DNA of 10,574 bases from CAJCIY01 sp036379355 (GCA_036379355.1 DASVGV010000093.1:1-10574), one strand, 5' to 3'. Positions 1 to 6,489 are shown, counted from the first letter of the stretch. The notes: a model not told the origin generated them from the letters alone. Made by a program: numbers and translations.

Positions 1-1
1 T

Positions 2-58
2 GTACGGCAGGGTGGCGTCCGCGCCCTCCCGCGGTCCGGCCGTGGCGTCGCTGGGCAC
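2..58 (-). CDS. Probable N-terminus of an unknown protein, cut by the window edge
   Basis: Only about 19 codons are visible, reading (M)PSDATAGPREGADATLPY from a GTG at 58-56. Support is indirect: 18 of the 19 codons end in G or C, the composition is normal with acidic residues, and a TATCGT hexamer lies exactly 6 nt before the GTG, the layout of a leaderless actinobacterial gene. There is no Shine-Dalgarno sequence. The product cannot be recognised from so little. Two alternatives exist. A plus-strand reading in frame 3 ends at the TAG at 69-71, but its 22 residues contain no acidic residue. An ATG at 117-115 on the minus strand opens another frame (MEADLVTLAAAPDG...) that soon becomes arginine/proline-rich. 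Confidence 0.42.
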   Translation of the reverse strand, partial: MPSDATAGPREGADATLPY

Positions 59-64
59 GGCCCG

Positions 65-70
65 ACGATA
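65..70 (-). promoter_or_regulatory. Possible -10 box of a leaderless promoter
   Basis: The minus strand reads TATCGT at 70-65, fitting the actinobacterial TAnnnT -10 consensus, with 6 nt (CGGGCC) before the GTG at 58. Transcription would start at or next to the start codon, giving a leaderless mRNA. No -35 element is recognisable 16-19 nt upstream. The call rests on spacing and the hexamer alone. Confidence 0.32.
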
Positions 71-98
71 GGCGAGCCGTCCGGTGCCGCGGCGAGCG

Positions 99-198
99 TG
101 ACCAGATCCGCCTCCATACGGCGCCGTGGCCGTCGGCCGCACGCGTGGGGTCGCCAGCGAAGCCCGCCGTCCGGCCGGCATGGAGGCGGATCTGGTCA
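99..198. repeat. Perfect 19-bp inverted repeat with 62-nt spacer
   Basis: The arm TGACCAGATCCGCCTCCAT at 99-117 is exactly complementary to ATGGAGGCGGATCTGGTCA at 180-198. The flanking bases do not pair, so the arms are sharply bounded. It lies in the presumed intergenic region between two divergent genes. The 62-nt spacer is GC-rich and has no clear gene. Each arm, read outward, starts ATGGAGGCG..., so both strands open with the codons M-E-A-D-L-V; neither has a Shine-Dalgarno sequence. Possible explanations are a large cruciform or RNA hairpin, a MITE-like remnant about 100 bp long, or paired protein-binding sites. No flanking direct repeat was noticed that would prove transposition. Confidence 0.85.
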
Positions 199-278
199 AT
201 GGCGGACCGTGGCGCCGGATGCCGGGGCCGGGTCCTGGGACGTTGCCGCATCCCAGCGGGGCCTGTCACCATCTCCGT

Positions 279-476
279 ATGCGGCACCTGGAGGGCTTCT
301 TGCTCGTCGCACCGTTCCTGCTGACGGGGCTGACACTGGTGGCGCTGACTGCTCACGGTGCCTCGCGGCGGGGTCTTCGACCGACGTGGGCGGCGCTCGC
401 GGGACTCATGCTCCCCGTTACCTGGGTCGTCTGGTACGTCCACGACCGGCGGTCCTGTTCTGTCCGCCCGGCCTGA
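279..476 (+). CDS. Small two-helix membrane protein, unknown function
   Basis: This 65-residue protein has two hydrophobic stretches, about residues 7-24 (FLLVAPFLLTGLTLVALT) and 37-54 (AALAGLMLPVTWVVWYV). They are joined by a short basic loop (ASRRGLRPT) and followed by a basic tail (HDRRSCSVRPA), so an inner-membrane hairpin is likely. The ATG at 279 (MRHLEGF) was chosen because the in-frame upstream extension, back to a GTG at 126 or ATG at 180, is low-complexity and crosses the 19-bp inverted repeat. The Shine-Dalgarno sequence is weak. The gene is convergent with gpmA, with 21 nt between their stop codons and no clear terminator hairpin. The family is not recognised; no function is proposed. 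Confidence 0.6.
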   Translation: MRHLEGFLLVAPFLLTGLTLVALTAHGASRRGLRPTWAALAGLMLPVTWVVWYVHDRRSCSVRPA

Positions 477-497
477 TGTCCTTCTGGGCGGCGACGG

Positions 498-1505
498 CTA
501 TTCCTTGCGGTCGACGGGCCGTACCGAGGCGACCCGCCACTGACATCCGTCCTGGCCGTGATCGTCGCCGAACTCTACGTCGACGGCCTCGCCGCCGAAG
601 AGCTCCACATATCCACGGATCCCGCGTACCTGGGAGAAGTGAGCGAAGCCGAGACCCGGGCGGTTGTCGACCTGCACCGCGCCCCACCCGTCCTCGGAGT
701 GCCAGAACGCGACGGTGCCGCGTTCCACGGGGGGAACGCTCTGGTTCGCGCCGTCGCTTCCGCTGGATGAGCCGCCCTGCGCGGCGACGGCGGCGGCGCC
801 GGCGGCGGCCGCCTCGGGGTCGAGGTAGCGGCCCGGGCCGGCGGCCGTCATATCGTCGGTGATCTCGTACGCCAGCGGGTTCCCGGTCGGGATGTTCAGG
901 CCGGCGATGTCGGTGTCGGAGATGCCCTCGAGGTGCTTGACCAGCGCCCGGATCGAGTTGCCGTGCGCGACGACGAGGACGACGGGGAAGCGGCGCAGGT
1001 CGGCGACGAGGTCGCCCTCCCAGTACGGCAGCAGCCGCGTCACGACGTCGGCCAGGCACTCGGTCCGGGGGACATCGGGCACCTCCGCGTAGCGCGGGTC
1101 GCCGCTGACGTCGAACTCCGAGCCCGGCGTGATCGGCGGCGGCGGCACGTCGTACGACCGCCGCCAGAGCATGAACTGCTCCTCGCCGTACTGACTCTTG
1201 ACCGACGCCTTGTCCTTGCCCTGCAGGTCGCCGTAGTGCCGCTCGTTGAGCCGCCACGACCGTCGCACGGGGACCCACACGCGCTCGCAGGTCTCCAGCG
1301 CGAGGGTCGAGGTACGGATCGCGCGGGTCAGCAGCGAGGTGTGCAGCACGTCGGGCAGTAGCCCGTGCTCGGCCAGCAGCTCGCCGCCACGCCGCGCCTC
1401 CTGCTCGCCGAGCGGCGTGAGGTCGACGTCCCACCAGCCGGTGAACAGGTTCTCGAGGTTCCACGCCGACTGGCCGTGGCGCATGAGCACGAGCGTGGCG
1501 GTCAC
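498..1505 (-). CDS. gpmA: 2,3-bisphosphoglycerate-dependent phosphoglycerate mutase fused to a cold-shock-like domain
   Basis: The enzyme interconverts 3- and 2-phosphoglycerate in cytoplasmic glycolysis and gluconeogenesis. Residues 1-244 are a complete histidine-phosphatase-superfamily mutase: LVLMRHGQSAWN at 5-16 (phosphorylated His10), RAIRT at 61-65, RLNERHYGDLQG at 85-96 (Glu88), VVAHGNSIRALVKHLEGI at 178-195 (His181) and the usual RYLDPEAAA end. The family normally stops near residue 245-250. Here the frame continues through a Gly/Ser linker (245-261) into a domain at 262-331 resembling a cold-shock domain. Total length is 335 residues. The GTG start overlaps the TGA of the upstream YbjN gene in a GTGA, which indicates translational coupling; no good Shine-Dalgarno sequence precedes it. 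It is the last gene of mshA-ybjN-gpmA. The mutase assignment is firm; the role of the extension is unknown. Confidence 0.95.
   Translation of the reverse strand: MTATLVLMRHGQSAWNLENLFTGWWDVDLTPLGEQEARRGGELLAEHGLLPDVLHTSLLTRAIRTSTLALETCERVWVPVRRSWRLNERHYGDLQGKDKASVKSQYGEEQFMLWRRSYDVPPPPITPGSEFDVSGDPRYAEVPDVPRTECLADVVTRLLPYWEGDLVADLRRFPVVLVVAHGNSIRALVKHLEGISDTDIAGLNIPTGNPLAYEITDDMTAAGPGRYLDPEAAAAGAAAVAAQGGSSSGSDGANQSVPPVERGTVAFWHSEDGWGAVQVDNRPGLGFAHFSQVRGIRGYVELFGGEAVDVEFGDDHGQDGCQWRVASVRPVDRKE
513..722 (-). other. Cold-shock-like (CSD/OB-fold) domain at the C-terminus of GpmA
   Basis: Residues 262-331 read RGTVAFWHSEDGWGAVQV, then GFAHFSQVRGIRGYVELFGG, then VDVEFGDDHGQDGCQWRVASVRPV. This follows the cold-shock protein pattern in order: GTV-x-F/W start, an RNP1-like GWGAV at the GFGF position, an RNP2-like FAHFS at the VFVHFS position, G-Y-x-x-L-x-x-G-x-x-V-x-F, and a closing VRPV. 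It is nearest to the actinobacterial subgroup with GWG and QDG motifs. Aromatic nucleic-acid-contacting positions (Phe268, Trp269, Trp274, Phe287, Phe290) are kept, so binding to RNA or single-stranded DNA is possible. An in-frame GTG at residue 260 (728-726) could start a separate 76-residue protein, but no Shine-Dalgarno sequence precedes it. Confidence 0.72.
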
Positions 1506-2032
1506 GGGCGGTCAACCTGCCCCTCGGGGTCGGCGAAGCGGGCGAACGCCTGCAGGTTCGCCAGCGACTCGCCGTTCTTGGCCCGCCACGCCCACTCGCG
1601 GCGGATCGAGGATCCGAAACCGATCTCGAGCATCGTGTCGAAGGTCTCGTCGGCGTACGACAGGACCGAGCCCAGCAGCCGGTCGACCTCCTCGGCGGAG
1701 ATCGCCGACAGCGGCAGGCGGCCGACGAGGTAGACGTCGCCGACGTTGTCGATCGCCCACGCGACGCCGTACATGCGGCCGTTGCGGGTCAGCAGCAGGT
1801 CGTAGAGACGCTGCTGCTCCTCGTCGGGGCGGCGCATCACGAACGCCTCGACCAGGAGGGAGTGGTCGCCGGCCACCAGCCAGCACATCGTCGCGAGCTT
1901 GTGCTGCCCTTCGAGCTTCACGAGGTACTGGCGCGGGCGGGGCCTTTCGTACGTCATGCCCTCCAGCGCCGACATCAGGGCCGCGTCGATCTCATCAACC
2001 GGTTCCGGCTGCGACACAGGGCTTTCGGTCAT
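1502..2032 (-). CDS. YbjN-domain protein
   Basis: This soluble 176-residue protein fits the YbjN family, which has a type-III-secretion-chaperone-like fold and no settled biochemical role. Recognisable parts are RPRQYLVKLEGQHKLATMCWLVAGDHSLLVEAFVMRRP (about 32-69), LYDLLLTRNGRMYGVAWAIDNVGDVYLVGRLPL (76-108) and the helical end AEEVDRLLGSVLSYADETFDTML (113-135). The order mshA-ybjN-gpm is conserved in actinobacteria (from memory, Rv0486-Rv0487-Rv0489 in M. tuberculosis), which argues for a shared but unknown housekeeping role. The ATG at 2032 sits 1 nt after the mshA stop (TGA-G-ATG), with GGAGG six nt upstream inside the end of mshA. Its stop overlaps the gpmA start, so the three genes should be one operon. 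Confidence 0.85.
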   Translation of the reverse strand: MTESPVSQPEPVDEIDAALMSALEGMTYERPRPRQYLVKLEGQHKLATMCWLVAGDHSLLVEAFVMRRPDEEQQRLYDLLLTRNGRMYGVAWAIDNVGDVYLVGRLPLSAISAEEVDRLLGSVLSYADETFDTMLEIGFGSSIRREWAWRAKNGESLANLQAFARFADPEGQVDRP

Positions 2033-2033
2033 C

Positions 2034-3332
2034 TCACGCCTCCAGGGCCCGCAGTGTCAGGGTGGCCTCGTCCACCGCGTCCGCGTACACGTCGGCGATC
2101 AGGGTGGCGGTGCGGTCCCAGCCGAAGCCGGCCGCGTGCTCGACGCCCCTCGCGCCCATGGCGGCCAGGTCGGTGTCCAGCGCGAGCCGGGCGATCTCCG
2201 CCGCCCACACCTCGGGGTCGTGACCGGCCACGAGCCGGCCGGTGGCGCCGTCGACGACCGCGGTCCGCAGCCCACCGACGGCGGCACCGAGGACGGGCGT
2301 GCCGCAGGCCTGCGCCTCCAGTGCGACCAGGCCGAACGACTCGTTGTGGCTGGGTACGGCGACGACGTCGGCAGCGCGATAGACCTCGGCCAGGTCCCGC
2401 GCGCAGAGCGGCGGGACGAACCGCACGAGGTCGGCGACCCCGTGGTCGGCCGCGAGCCGTGCGAGGCCCGCCGGCCCGCCGAGCGCTTCGCCGCTGGCGC
2501 CCCCGACCACGGCGAGGACGAGCCGAGAGCGCAGGCGCGCGTCGCGGGCGACGGCCGCGGCGACCGCGCGGATCAGCAGGTCCGGCGCCTTGAGCGGCTG
2601 GATGCGGCCGACGAAGGCGACGAGCACGCCGTCGGGCGGCACCCCCAGCTGGGTACGCACGCCGGACGCCGAGCCGGGGCGGAACACCTCGAGGTCGACG
2701 CCCGGAGGGACGACGACGATGTCACCCGGGTCGGCGTCGTAGAGGTCGACGAGCTCGCGCGCCTCCGCAGCCGTCGAGGCCAGGAGCCGGTCCGCCACCG
2801 CCACCACCTGCTCCTCGCCGACAAGGCGGGCGAGGGGCTCGGCGTGGTCGCCGTCGGCGAGCGCGAGGTTCTTCACCCGGCCGAGCGTGTGGGCGGTGTG
2901 TACCAGCGGCACGCCGAGCCGCTCGGACACCAGCCAGCCCGCCTGGCCCGACAGCCAGTAGTGCGAGTGCACGAGGTCGTAGTGGCCCGGCTCGTGCTGG
3001 GCCTCGGCCCGCAGGACGCCGGCGCTGAACGCACACATCTGCGCCGGCAGGTCGGCCTTGGACAGCCCTTCGTACGGGCCTGCGGTGATGCTCCGGACCG
3101 TGAGGCCGCGCTCCACCCGAACCACTGGCGGCACCTCGGAGGAGGTGGCGCGGGTGAACACGTCGACCTCGGTGCCGGCGCGCGCGAGCCGCTTGGCGAG
3201 CTCGAGGACGTACACGTTCAGGCCGCCCGCGTCACCGCTGCCCGGCTGGTCCAGGGGACTGGTGTGCATCGAGAGCATCGCCACCCGGCGTACGGGTTCG
3301 GGCCCGCGCACCCGCCGTCCGACCACGCGCAC
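2034..3332 (-). CDS. mshA: D-inositol-3-phosphate glycosyltransferase (mycothiol biosynthesis)
   Basis: MshA transfers N-acetylglucosamine from UDP-GlcNAc to 1L-myo-inositol-1-phosphate, the first step of mycothiol synthesis in the cytoplasm. The protein is a GT4-family, GT-B-fold enzyme. Numbered from the GTG at 3332 (432 residues): VAMLSMHTSPLDQPGSGDAGGLNVYV at 17-42, HSHYWLSGQ at 122-130, HTAHTL at 145-150, VGRIQPLKAPD at 241-251 and the EX7E motif ESFGLVALEAQACGTPV at 331-347. These match MshA specifically rather than GT4 enzymes in general. The open frame extends upstream to 3749, but that part overlaps the divergent SDR gene. An ATG at 3365 is possible; the GTG at 3332 is preferred because GAGGAG stands 7 nt before it. 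It is the first gene of mshA-ybjN-gpmA. Confidence 0.95.
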   Translation of the reverse strand: MRVVGRRVRGPEPVRRVAMLSMHTSPLDQPGSGDAGGLNVYVLELAKRLARAGTEVDVFTRATSSEVPPVVRVERGLTVRSITAGPYEGLSKADLPAQMCAFSAGVLRAEAQHEPGHYDLVHSHYWLSGQAGWLVSERLGVPLVHTAHTLGRVKNLALADGDHAEPLARLVGEEQVVAVADRLLASTAAEARELVDLYDADPGDIVVVPPGVDLEVFRPGSASGVRTQLGVPPDGVLVAFVGRIQPLKAPDLLIRAVAAAVARDARLRSRLVLAVVGGASGEALGGPAGLARLAADHGVADLVRFVPPLCARDLAEVYRAADVVAVPSHNESFGLVALEAQACGTPVLGAAVGGLRTAVVDGATGRLVAGHDPEVWAAEIARLALDTDLAAMGARGVEHAAGFGWDRTATLIADVYADAVDEATLTLRALEA

Positions 3333-3339
3333 GCGCGCC

Positions 3340-3345
3340 CTCCTC
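3340..3345 (-). promoter_or_regulatory. Ribosome binding site deciding the mshA start
   Basis: The minus strand carries GAGGAG at 3345-3340, 7 nt before the GTG at 3332. This is the only good Shine-Dalgarno site among the candidate mshA starts; the ATG at 3365 has only GGCAGG immediately against it. The 91-bp region shared with the divergent SDR gene shows no convincing -10 box on the mshA strand. Confidence 0.6.
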
Positions 3346-3423
3346 GCCGCCGATGACCTGCCCATCCTGCCGCAGCGGTCAGCACCGCAGGCACCCGCCG
3401 CATTCCGCTGGGAGGATGCCCGC

Positions 3424-4158
3424 GTGCAGACCCGACCTGTCGCCGTTGTGACCGGAGCGAGCAGTGGCATCGGCGCCGCCACGGCCCGCCGCCTCGCCGA
3501 GGAGGGCTTCGCGGTGGTGTGCGCGGCGCGGCGCACGGACCGGATCGAGGCGCTCGCCACCGAGATCGACGGCGTCGCGATCGGCTGCGACGTCGCCGAC
3601 ACGGCCTCGGTGGAGCGGCTCGCCGAACAGGTGCCGGACTGCGCGGTGCTGGTGAACAACGCGGGCGGCGCGCTGGGCCTCGAACCGGTCGCCGAGGCCG
3701 ACGAGGCGCACTGGAGGCAGATGTTCGAGACCAACGTGCTCGGCGTCATGCGGGTGACGCGCGCCCTGCTGCCTGCGCTGGAGCGCAGCGGCGACGGGCG
3801 GATCGTCGTGGTCGGCTCGGTCGCGGGTCACGAGGCGTACGTCGGGGGCGGCGGCTACACCGCGGCCAAGCACGGCGCGGCCGTGCTCGCGCAGACGCTC
3901 CGCCTGGAGCTGCTCGGCCGGCCGATCCGCGTCACGGAGGTCGCACCCGGCCTGGTCGAGACCGAGTTCTCGCTCGTCCGCTTCGACGGGGACGAGCGGC
4001 GCGCGGCCGCCGTCTACGCGGGCCTCACGCCGCTCTCGGCCGAGGACGTCGCCGACTGCATCGTGTGGGCGGTCACCCGCCCGGCCCACGTGAACATCGA
4101 CCGGATCGACGTGAAGCCGCGTGACCAGGCGACCGCGTCGGTCACCCACCGCGCGTGA
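3424..4158 (+). CDS. Short-chain dehydrogenase/reductase, YdfG-like
   Basis: This classical SDR of 244 residues has all active-site elements: cofactor loop TGASSGIG at 10-17, ARR at 35-37 (favouring NADP(H)), CDV at 55-57, NNAG at 78-81, Asn104, Ser132, and YTAAK at 145-149 (Tyr145, Lys149). The C-terminal half has VTEVAPGLVETEFSLVRF and PAHVNIDRIDVKP, which resemble E. coli YdfG, a 3-hydroxy acid/serine dehydrogenase, so a hydroxy-acid or amino-alcohol substrate is plausible but unproven. The GTG at 3424 was chosen because GGGAGG at 3410-3415 lies 8 nt upstream and the protein then begins right before the Rossmann fold. It is divergent from mshA; an SDR gene also lies near mshA in mycobacteria (from memory, Rv0484c). 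The next gene starts 16 nt after its stop. Confidence 0.9.
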   Translation: MQTRPVAVVTGASSGIGAATARRLAEEGFAVVCAARRTDRIEALATEIDGVAIGCDVADTASVERLAEQVPDCAVLVNNAGGALGLEPVAEADEAHWRQMFETNVLGVMRVTRALLPALERSGDGRIVVVGSVAGHEAYVGGGGYTAAKHGAAVLAQTLRLELLGRPIRVTEVAPGLVETEFSLVRFDGDERRAAAVYAGLTPLSAEDVADCIVWAVTRPAHVNIDRIDVKPRDQATASVTHRA

Positions 4159-4174
4159 TGCGAGCATCGGACCC

Positions 4175-4624
4175 GTGACCGACCTCCCGGTGGCCGCCGA
4201 CCACACGCACGTCGTCTCCAACGGCAAGACCGACCTCACGCTCGAGCGGCTGGCCCGCCAGCAGCCGGGGATGGACCGGCTGATGGCCGAGCTCGGCCCG
4301 CGCGTGCACCGGCTCGCGCACGCCGGCTGGGCCCGCAACTGGCCGCTGGCCGCGTACTTCTACAAGTCGGTGGTCAAGCAGCTGCGGCTGTGCGTCGAGA
4401 GCCGGCCGAAGTACGACCCGCAGATGACGGCGTACATCGACGAGGACTGCGCGCCCGTGCAGGCGGCGATCAAGGCCGGCGACGCCGCGGCGTTCGACGC
4501 CGCGTACGAGCGCATGGTCGCGCGGGCGAACGACTACCACGTGGAGTTCGGCAAGCCGTTCCTCGGCTGGCGTACGCCGATCGAGCCGCCGGCGGACCTC
4601 GACCTGCGCGCCGGCATGGACTGA
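4175..4624 (+). CDS. Unrecognised small alpha-helical protein
   Basis: This predicted soluble protein has 149 residues, with no signal peptide or membrane segment. It looks like a helical bundle: LTLERLARQQPGMDRLMAELGPRVHRLAHAG (21-51), NWPLAAYFYKSVVKQLRLCVES (55-76), PQMTAYIDEDCAPVQAAIKAGD (82-103) and AAFDAAYERMVARANDYHVEFG (105-126), ending in a proline-rich tail. The pattern (A)GWARNWPLAAYFYKS... then a late NDYHVEFGKPFL recalls cytochrome-c-like helical proteins of proteobacteria with C-N-x-C-H-x-x-x-G-H-x-F at this place. Here both cysteines are absent and only His122 remains, so covalent haem binding is unlikely. That comparison is an inference from memory. The GTG at 4175 is the best start after the SDR stop; the Shine-Dalgarno sequence is weak. 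It sits 9 nt ahead of cysG. Confidence 0.8.
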   Translation: MTDLPVAADHTHVVSNGKTDLTLERLARQQPGMDRLMAELGPRVHRLAHAGWARNWPLAAYFYKSVVKQLRLCVESRPKYDPQMTAYIDEDCAPVQAAIKAGDAAAFDAAYERMVARANDYHVEFGKPFLGWRTPIEPPADLDLRAGMD

Positions 4625-4633
4625 GCCGGTCGC

Positions 4634-5830
4634 ATGCCGGCGTACCCGCTGCTCCTGGACCTGGCCGGACGGCTCGTCGTCGTGGTCGGCGGCGGTGCGG
4701 TCGCCCAGCGCCGCGCGCATGCCGCCGCGGCGGCCGGTGCGCGCGTCGTGGTGGTCGCGCCCGCGGTGGCCGACGGACTGAACGACATCGTGGAGGTACG
4801 CCAAAGGACTTACGCGGCAGGCGATCTGGACGGGGCGTGGCTGGTGCACGCCGCGACCGACGACCCGGCGGTCAACGCGACCGTCGCGGCCGATGCGGAG
4901 GAGGCAGGCGTCTGGTGTGTCCGCGCCGACGACGCCGCCGCGACCGCCGCCCGGGTACCGGCCAGCGCCGTGGTCGGCGACGTCGTCGTGGCGGTGGGCA
5001 GCGACGGTCCCGACGCCGACCCGGCGCGGATGGCGACCCTTCGCGATGCGATCCGTCTGCTGCTGGACGCGGGTGAGCTGCCCGTACGCCGGCAGCGCGA
5101 GCACTCCGGGCGGGTGACCCTGGTCGGCGGTGGCCCCGGCGACCCGGGCCTCATCACCGTGCGGGGACGGCAGGCGCTCGCCGAGGCGGACGTGGTGGTG
5201 GTCGACAAGCTCGCCCCCCGCGCCTGGCTGGAGGCGCTTCCGCAGGGCGTCGAGGTGGTGGACGCCGGCAAGGCCCCGCACGCGCACAACCTGACGCAGG
5301 ACGAGATCAACGCGCTGCTCGTCGAGCGGGCGCTCGCGGGGCAGCACGTCGTGCGGCTGAAAGGGGGCGACCCGTACGTCTTCGGCCGCGGCGGCGAGGA
5401 GGCGCTCGCGTGCATCGCCGCCGGCGTCCCCGTCGAGGTGGTCCCCGGCGTGACCAGTGCGCTCGCGGTGCCCGCGGCCGCGGGCATCCCGGTGACGCAC
5501 CGCGGCCTCGCCCAGGAGTTCACCGTCGTCAGCGCGCACCTCGACCCGACGCACCCCGCCGGCACCGTCGACTACGACGCGCTGGCGGCTTCCCGGGGCA
5601 CGTTGCTGTTCCTCATGGGGGTGCAGCGCCTGCCACGCATCGCGGCGGAGCTCGTCGCCCGGGGGCGACCTGCCGACACGCCCGTCGCACTGATCGAGGA
5701 TGGCGGCCTGCCGACCGAACGGGTCACGGTCGCCACCCTGGCGACGATCGGCGAGGCGGCGGCCGGCGCGAAGCCCCCGGGCGTCATCGTCGTCGGCGAC
5801 GTGGTGTCCCTGCGCGAGCGGCTGACGTGA
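4634..5830 (+). CDS. cysG: Siroheme synthase, short form: precorrin-2 dehydrogenase plus uroporphyrinogen-III C-methyltransferase
   Basis: The 398-residue fusion protein makes sirohydrochlorin from uroporphyrinogen III. Residues 1-125 are the NAD+-dependent dehydrogenase part: GGGAVAQRR at 19-27 and HAATDDPAVN at 72-81, with the Asp expected to be catalytic. Residues 159-398 are the SAM-dependent methyltransferase: VGGGPGDPGLIT at 164-175, VVDKL at 189-193, RLKGGDPYVFGRGGEE at 241-256 and VVPGVTSALAVPAAAGIPVTHR at 269-290. E. coli CysG has 457 residues; here only about 33 residues (126-158) join the two parts, so the helical dimerisation and C-terminal portion of the N-terminal module is largely missing. 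That makes reduced chelatase activity plausible, and the next gene encodes a chelatase. The ATG is 9 nt after the previous stop. It overlaps the chelatase gene by 4 nt. Confidence 0.95.
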   Translation: MPAYPLLLDLAGRLVVVVGGGAVAQRRAHAAAAAGARVVVVAPAVADGLNDIVEVRQRTYAAGDLDGAWLVHAATDDPAVNATVAADAEEAGVWCVRADDAAATAARVPASAVVGDVVVAVGSDGPDADPARMATLRDAIRLLLDAGELPVRRQREHSGRVTLVGGGPGDPGLITVRGRQALAEADVVVVDKLAPRAWLEALPQGVEVVDAGKAPHAHNLTQDEINALLVERALAGQHVVRLKGGDPYVFGRGGEEALACIAAGVPVEVVPGVTSALAVPAAAGIPVTHRGLAQEFTVVSAHLDPTHPAGTVDYDALAASRGTLLFLMGVQRLPRIAAELVARGRPADTPVALIEDGGLPTERVTVATLATIGEAAAGAKPPGVIVVGDVVSLRERLT

Positions 5831-6489
5831 CCGAGCCGTCGATGCTGCTGGTGGCGCACGGAAGCAGCGACCCGGCGGCCACCGCGACCGTTCTCGCCGT
5901 CCGCGATCGGGTCCGCTCCCTGCGACCCGCAATGCACTGCGCCGCGGGCTTTCTGGAGAGGGCGTCGCCGGCGGCGAGCGCGGCGTTGGCCGGGCTGCCG
6001 CGCCCCGTCGTCGTCGTGCCCCTGCTGCTGACCGAGGCCTACCACGCGCGCGCCGACATCGCCGCCCTGATCCAGGACGGGGTGGTCGCCGCGGACGTGC
6101 TCGGGGACGACCCCGGGCTCGTCCCCGTCGCGGCGGACCGGCTGGGCGACGTGCCGGGATCGGTCGTTCTCGCGACCGCAGGGACGAGCGACGAGGCGGC
6201 GAACGCGGCCACCGCCCGGTTCGCCGGCCGCCTGGCGACCCAGCTGCGCCGGCCCGTCGTCGCGGCGTTCGCCGCTGCCGCGGAACCGACCGTGCCACAG
6301 GCGATCTCGGCGCTCACGCCGCCGATCGTGGTGCTGCGCTGGCTGCTGTCGCCCGGGCACTTCGCCGACCGCATCGCGACCGACGCCGACGCCGCGGGCG
6401 CCGCCTGCACCGACGTCATCGGCGACCACCCCGCCGTCGCCGCGCTGCTCCTGGCGCGCTACGACGCGGCCGCGGCGCGCCTTCCCTGA
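5827..6489 (+). CDS. Sirohydrochlorin chelatase, CbiX/SirB family
   Basis: This 220-residue protein probably inserts Fe2+ into sirohydrochlorin to give siroheme, or Co2+ in a cobalamin context; the family does both. It contains two CbiX-like halves. The first has LLVAHGSSDP at 7-16 (metal-binding His11) and VVVVPLLLTEAYHARADI at 61-78 (His73). The second has VVAAFAAAAEPTVPQAI at 144-160 and VLRWLLSPGHFADRI at 169-183 (His178). The GTG start at 5827 overlaps the cysG stop as GTGA, so the two are translationally coupled and act on consecutive steps. No other cobalamin genes are in the window, so iron and siroheme are favoured by context. Confidence 0.9.
   Translation: MTEPSMLLVAHGSSDPAATATVLAVRDRVRSLRPAMHCAAGFLERASPAASAALAGLPRPVVVVPLLLTEAYHARADIAALIQDGVVAADVLGDDPGLVPVAADRLGDVPGSVVLATAGTSDEAANAATARFAGRLATQLRRPVVAAFAAAAEPTVPQAISALTPPIVVLRWLLSPGHFADRIATDADAAGAACTDVIGDHPAVAALLLARYDAAAARLP

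Noticed and set aside
3..71. End of a plus-strand gene at the TAG 69-71
   Set aside because: Its third positions are GC-rich only because they coincide with those of the minus-strand frame; it has no acidic residues, and the minus-strand reading has a promoter-like box and a start codon.
98..862. Long plus-strand open frame over the left region
   Set aside because: It is arginine/proline-rich, crosses the inverted repeat and lies antisense to gpmA; it is a high-GC shadow.
3333..3749. N-terminal extension of the mshA frame up to 3749
   Set aside because: It runs antisense through the SDR gene, has no MshA homology, and a good ribosome binding site exists at 3340-3345.
4142..6298. 718-codon minus-strand open frame
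   Set aside because: It is arginine-rich without motifs and entirely opposite cysG, the chelatase and the helical protein, all of which have clear family or codon support.
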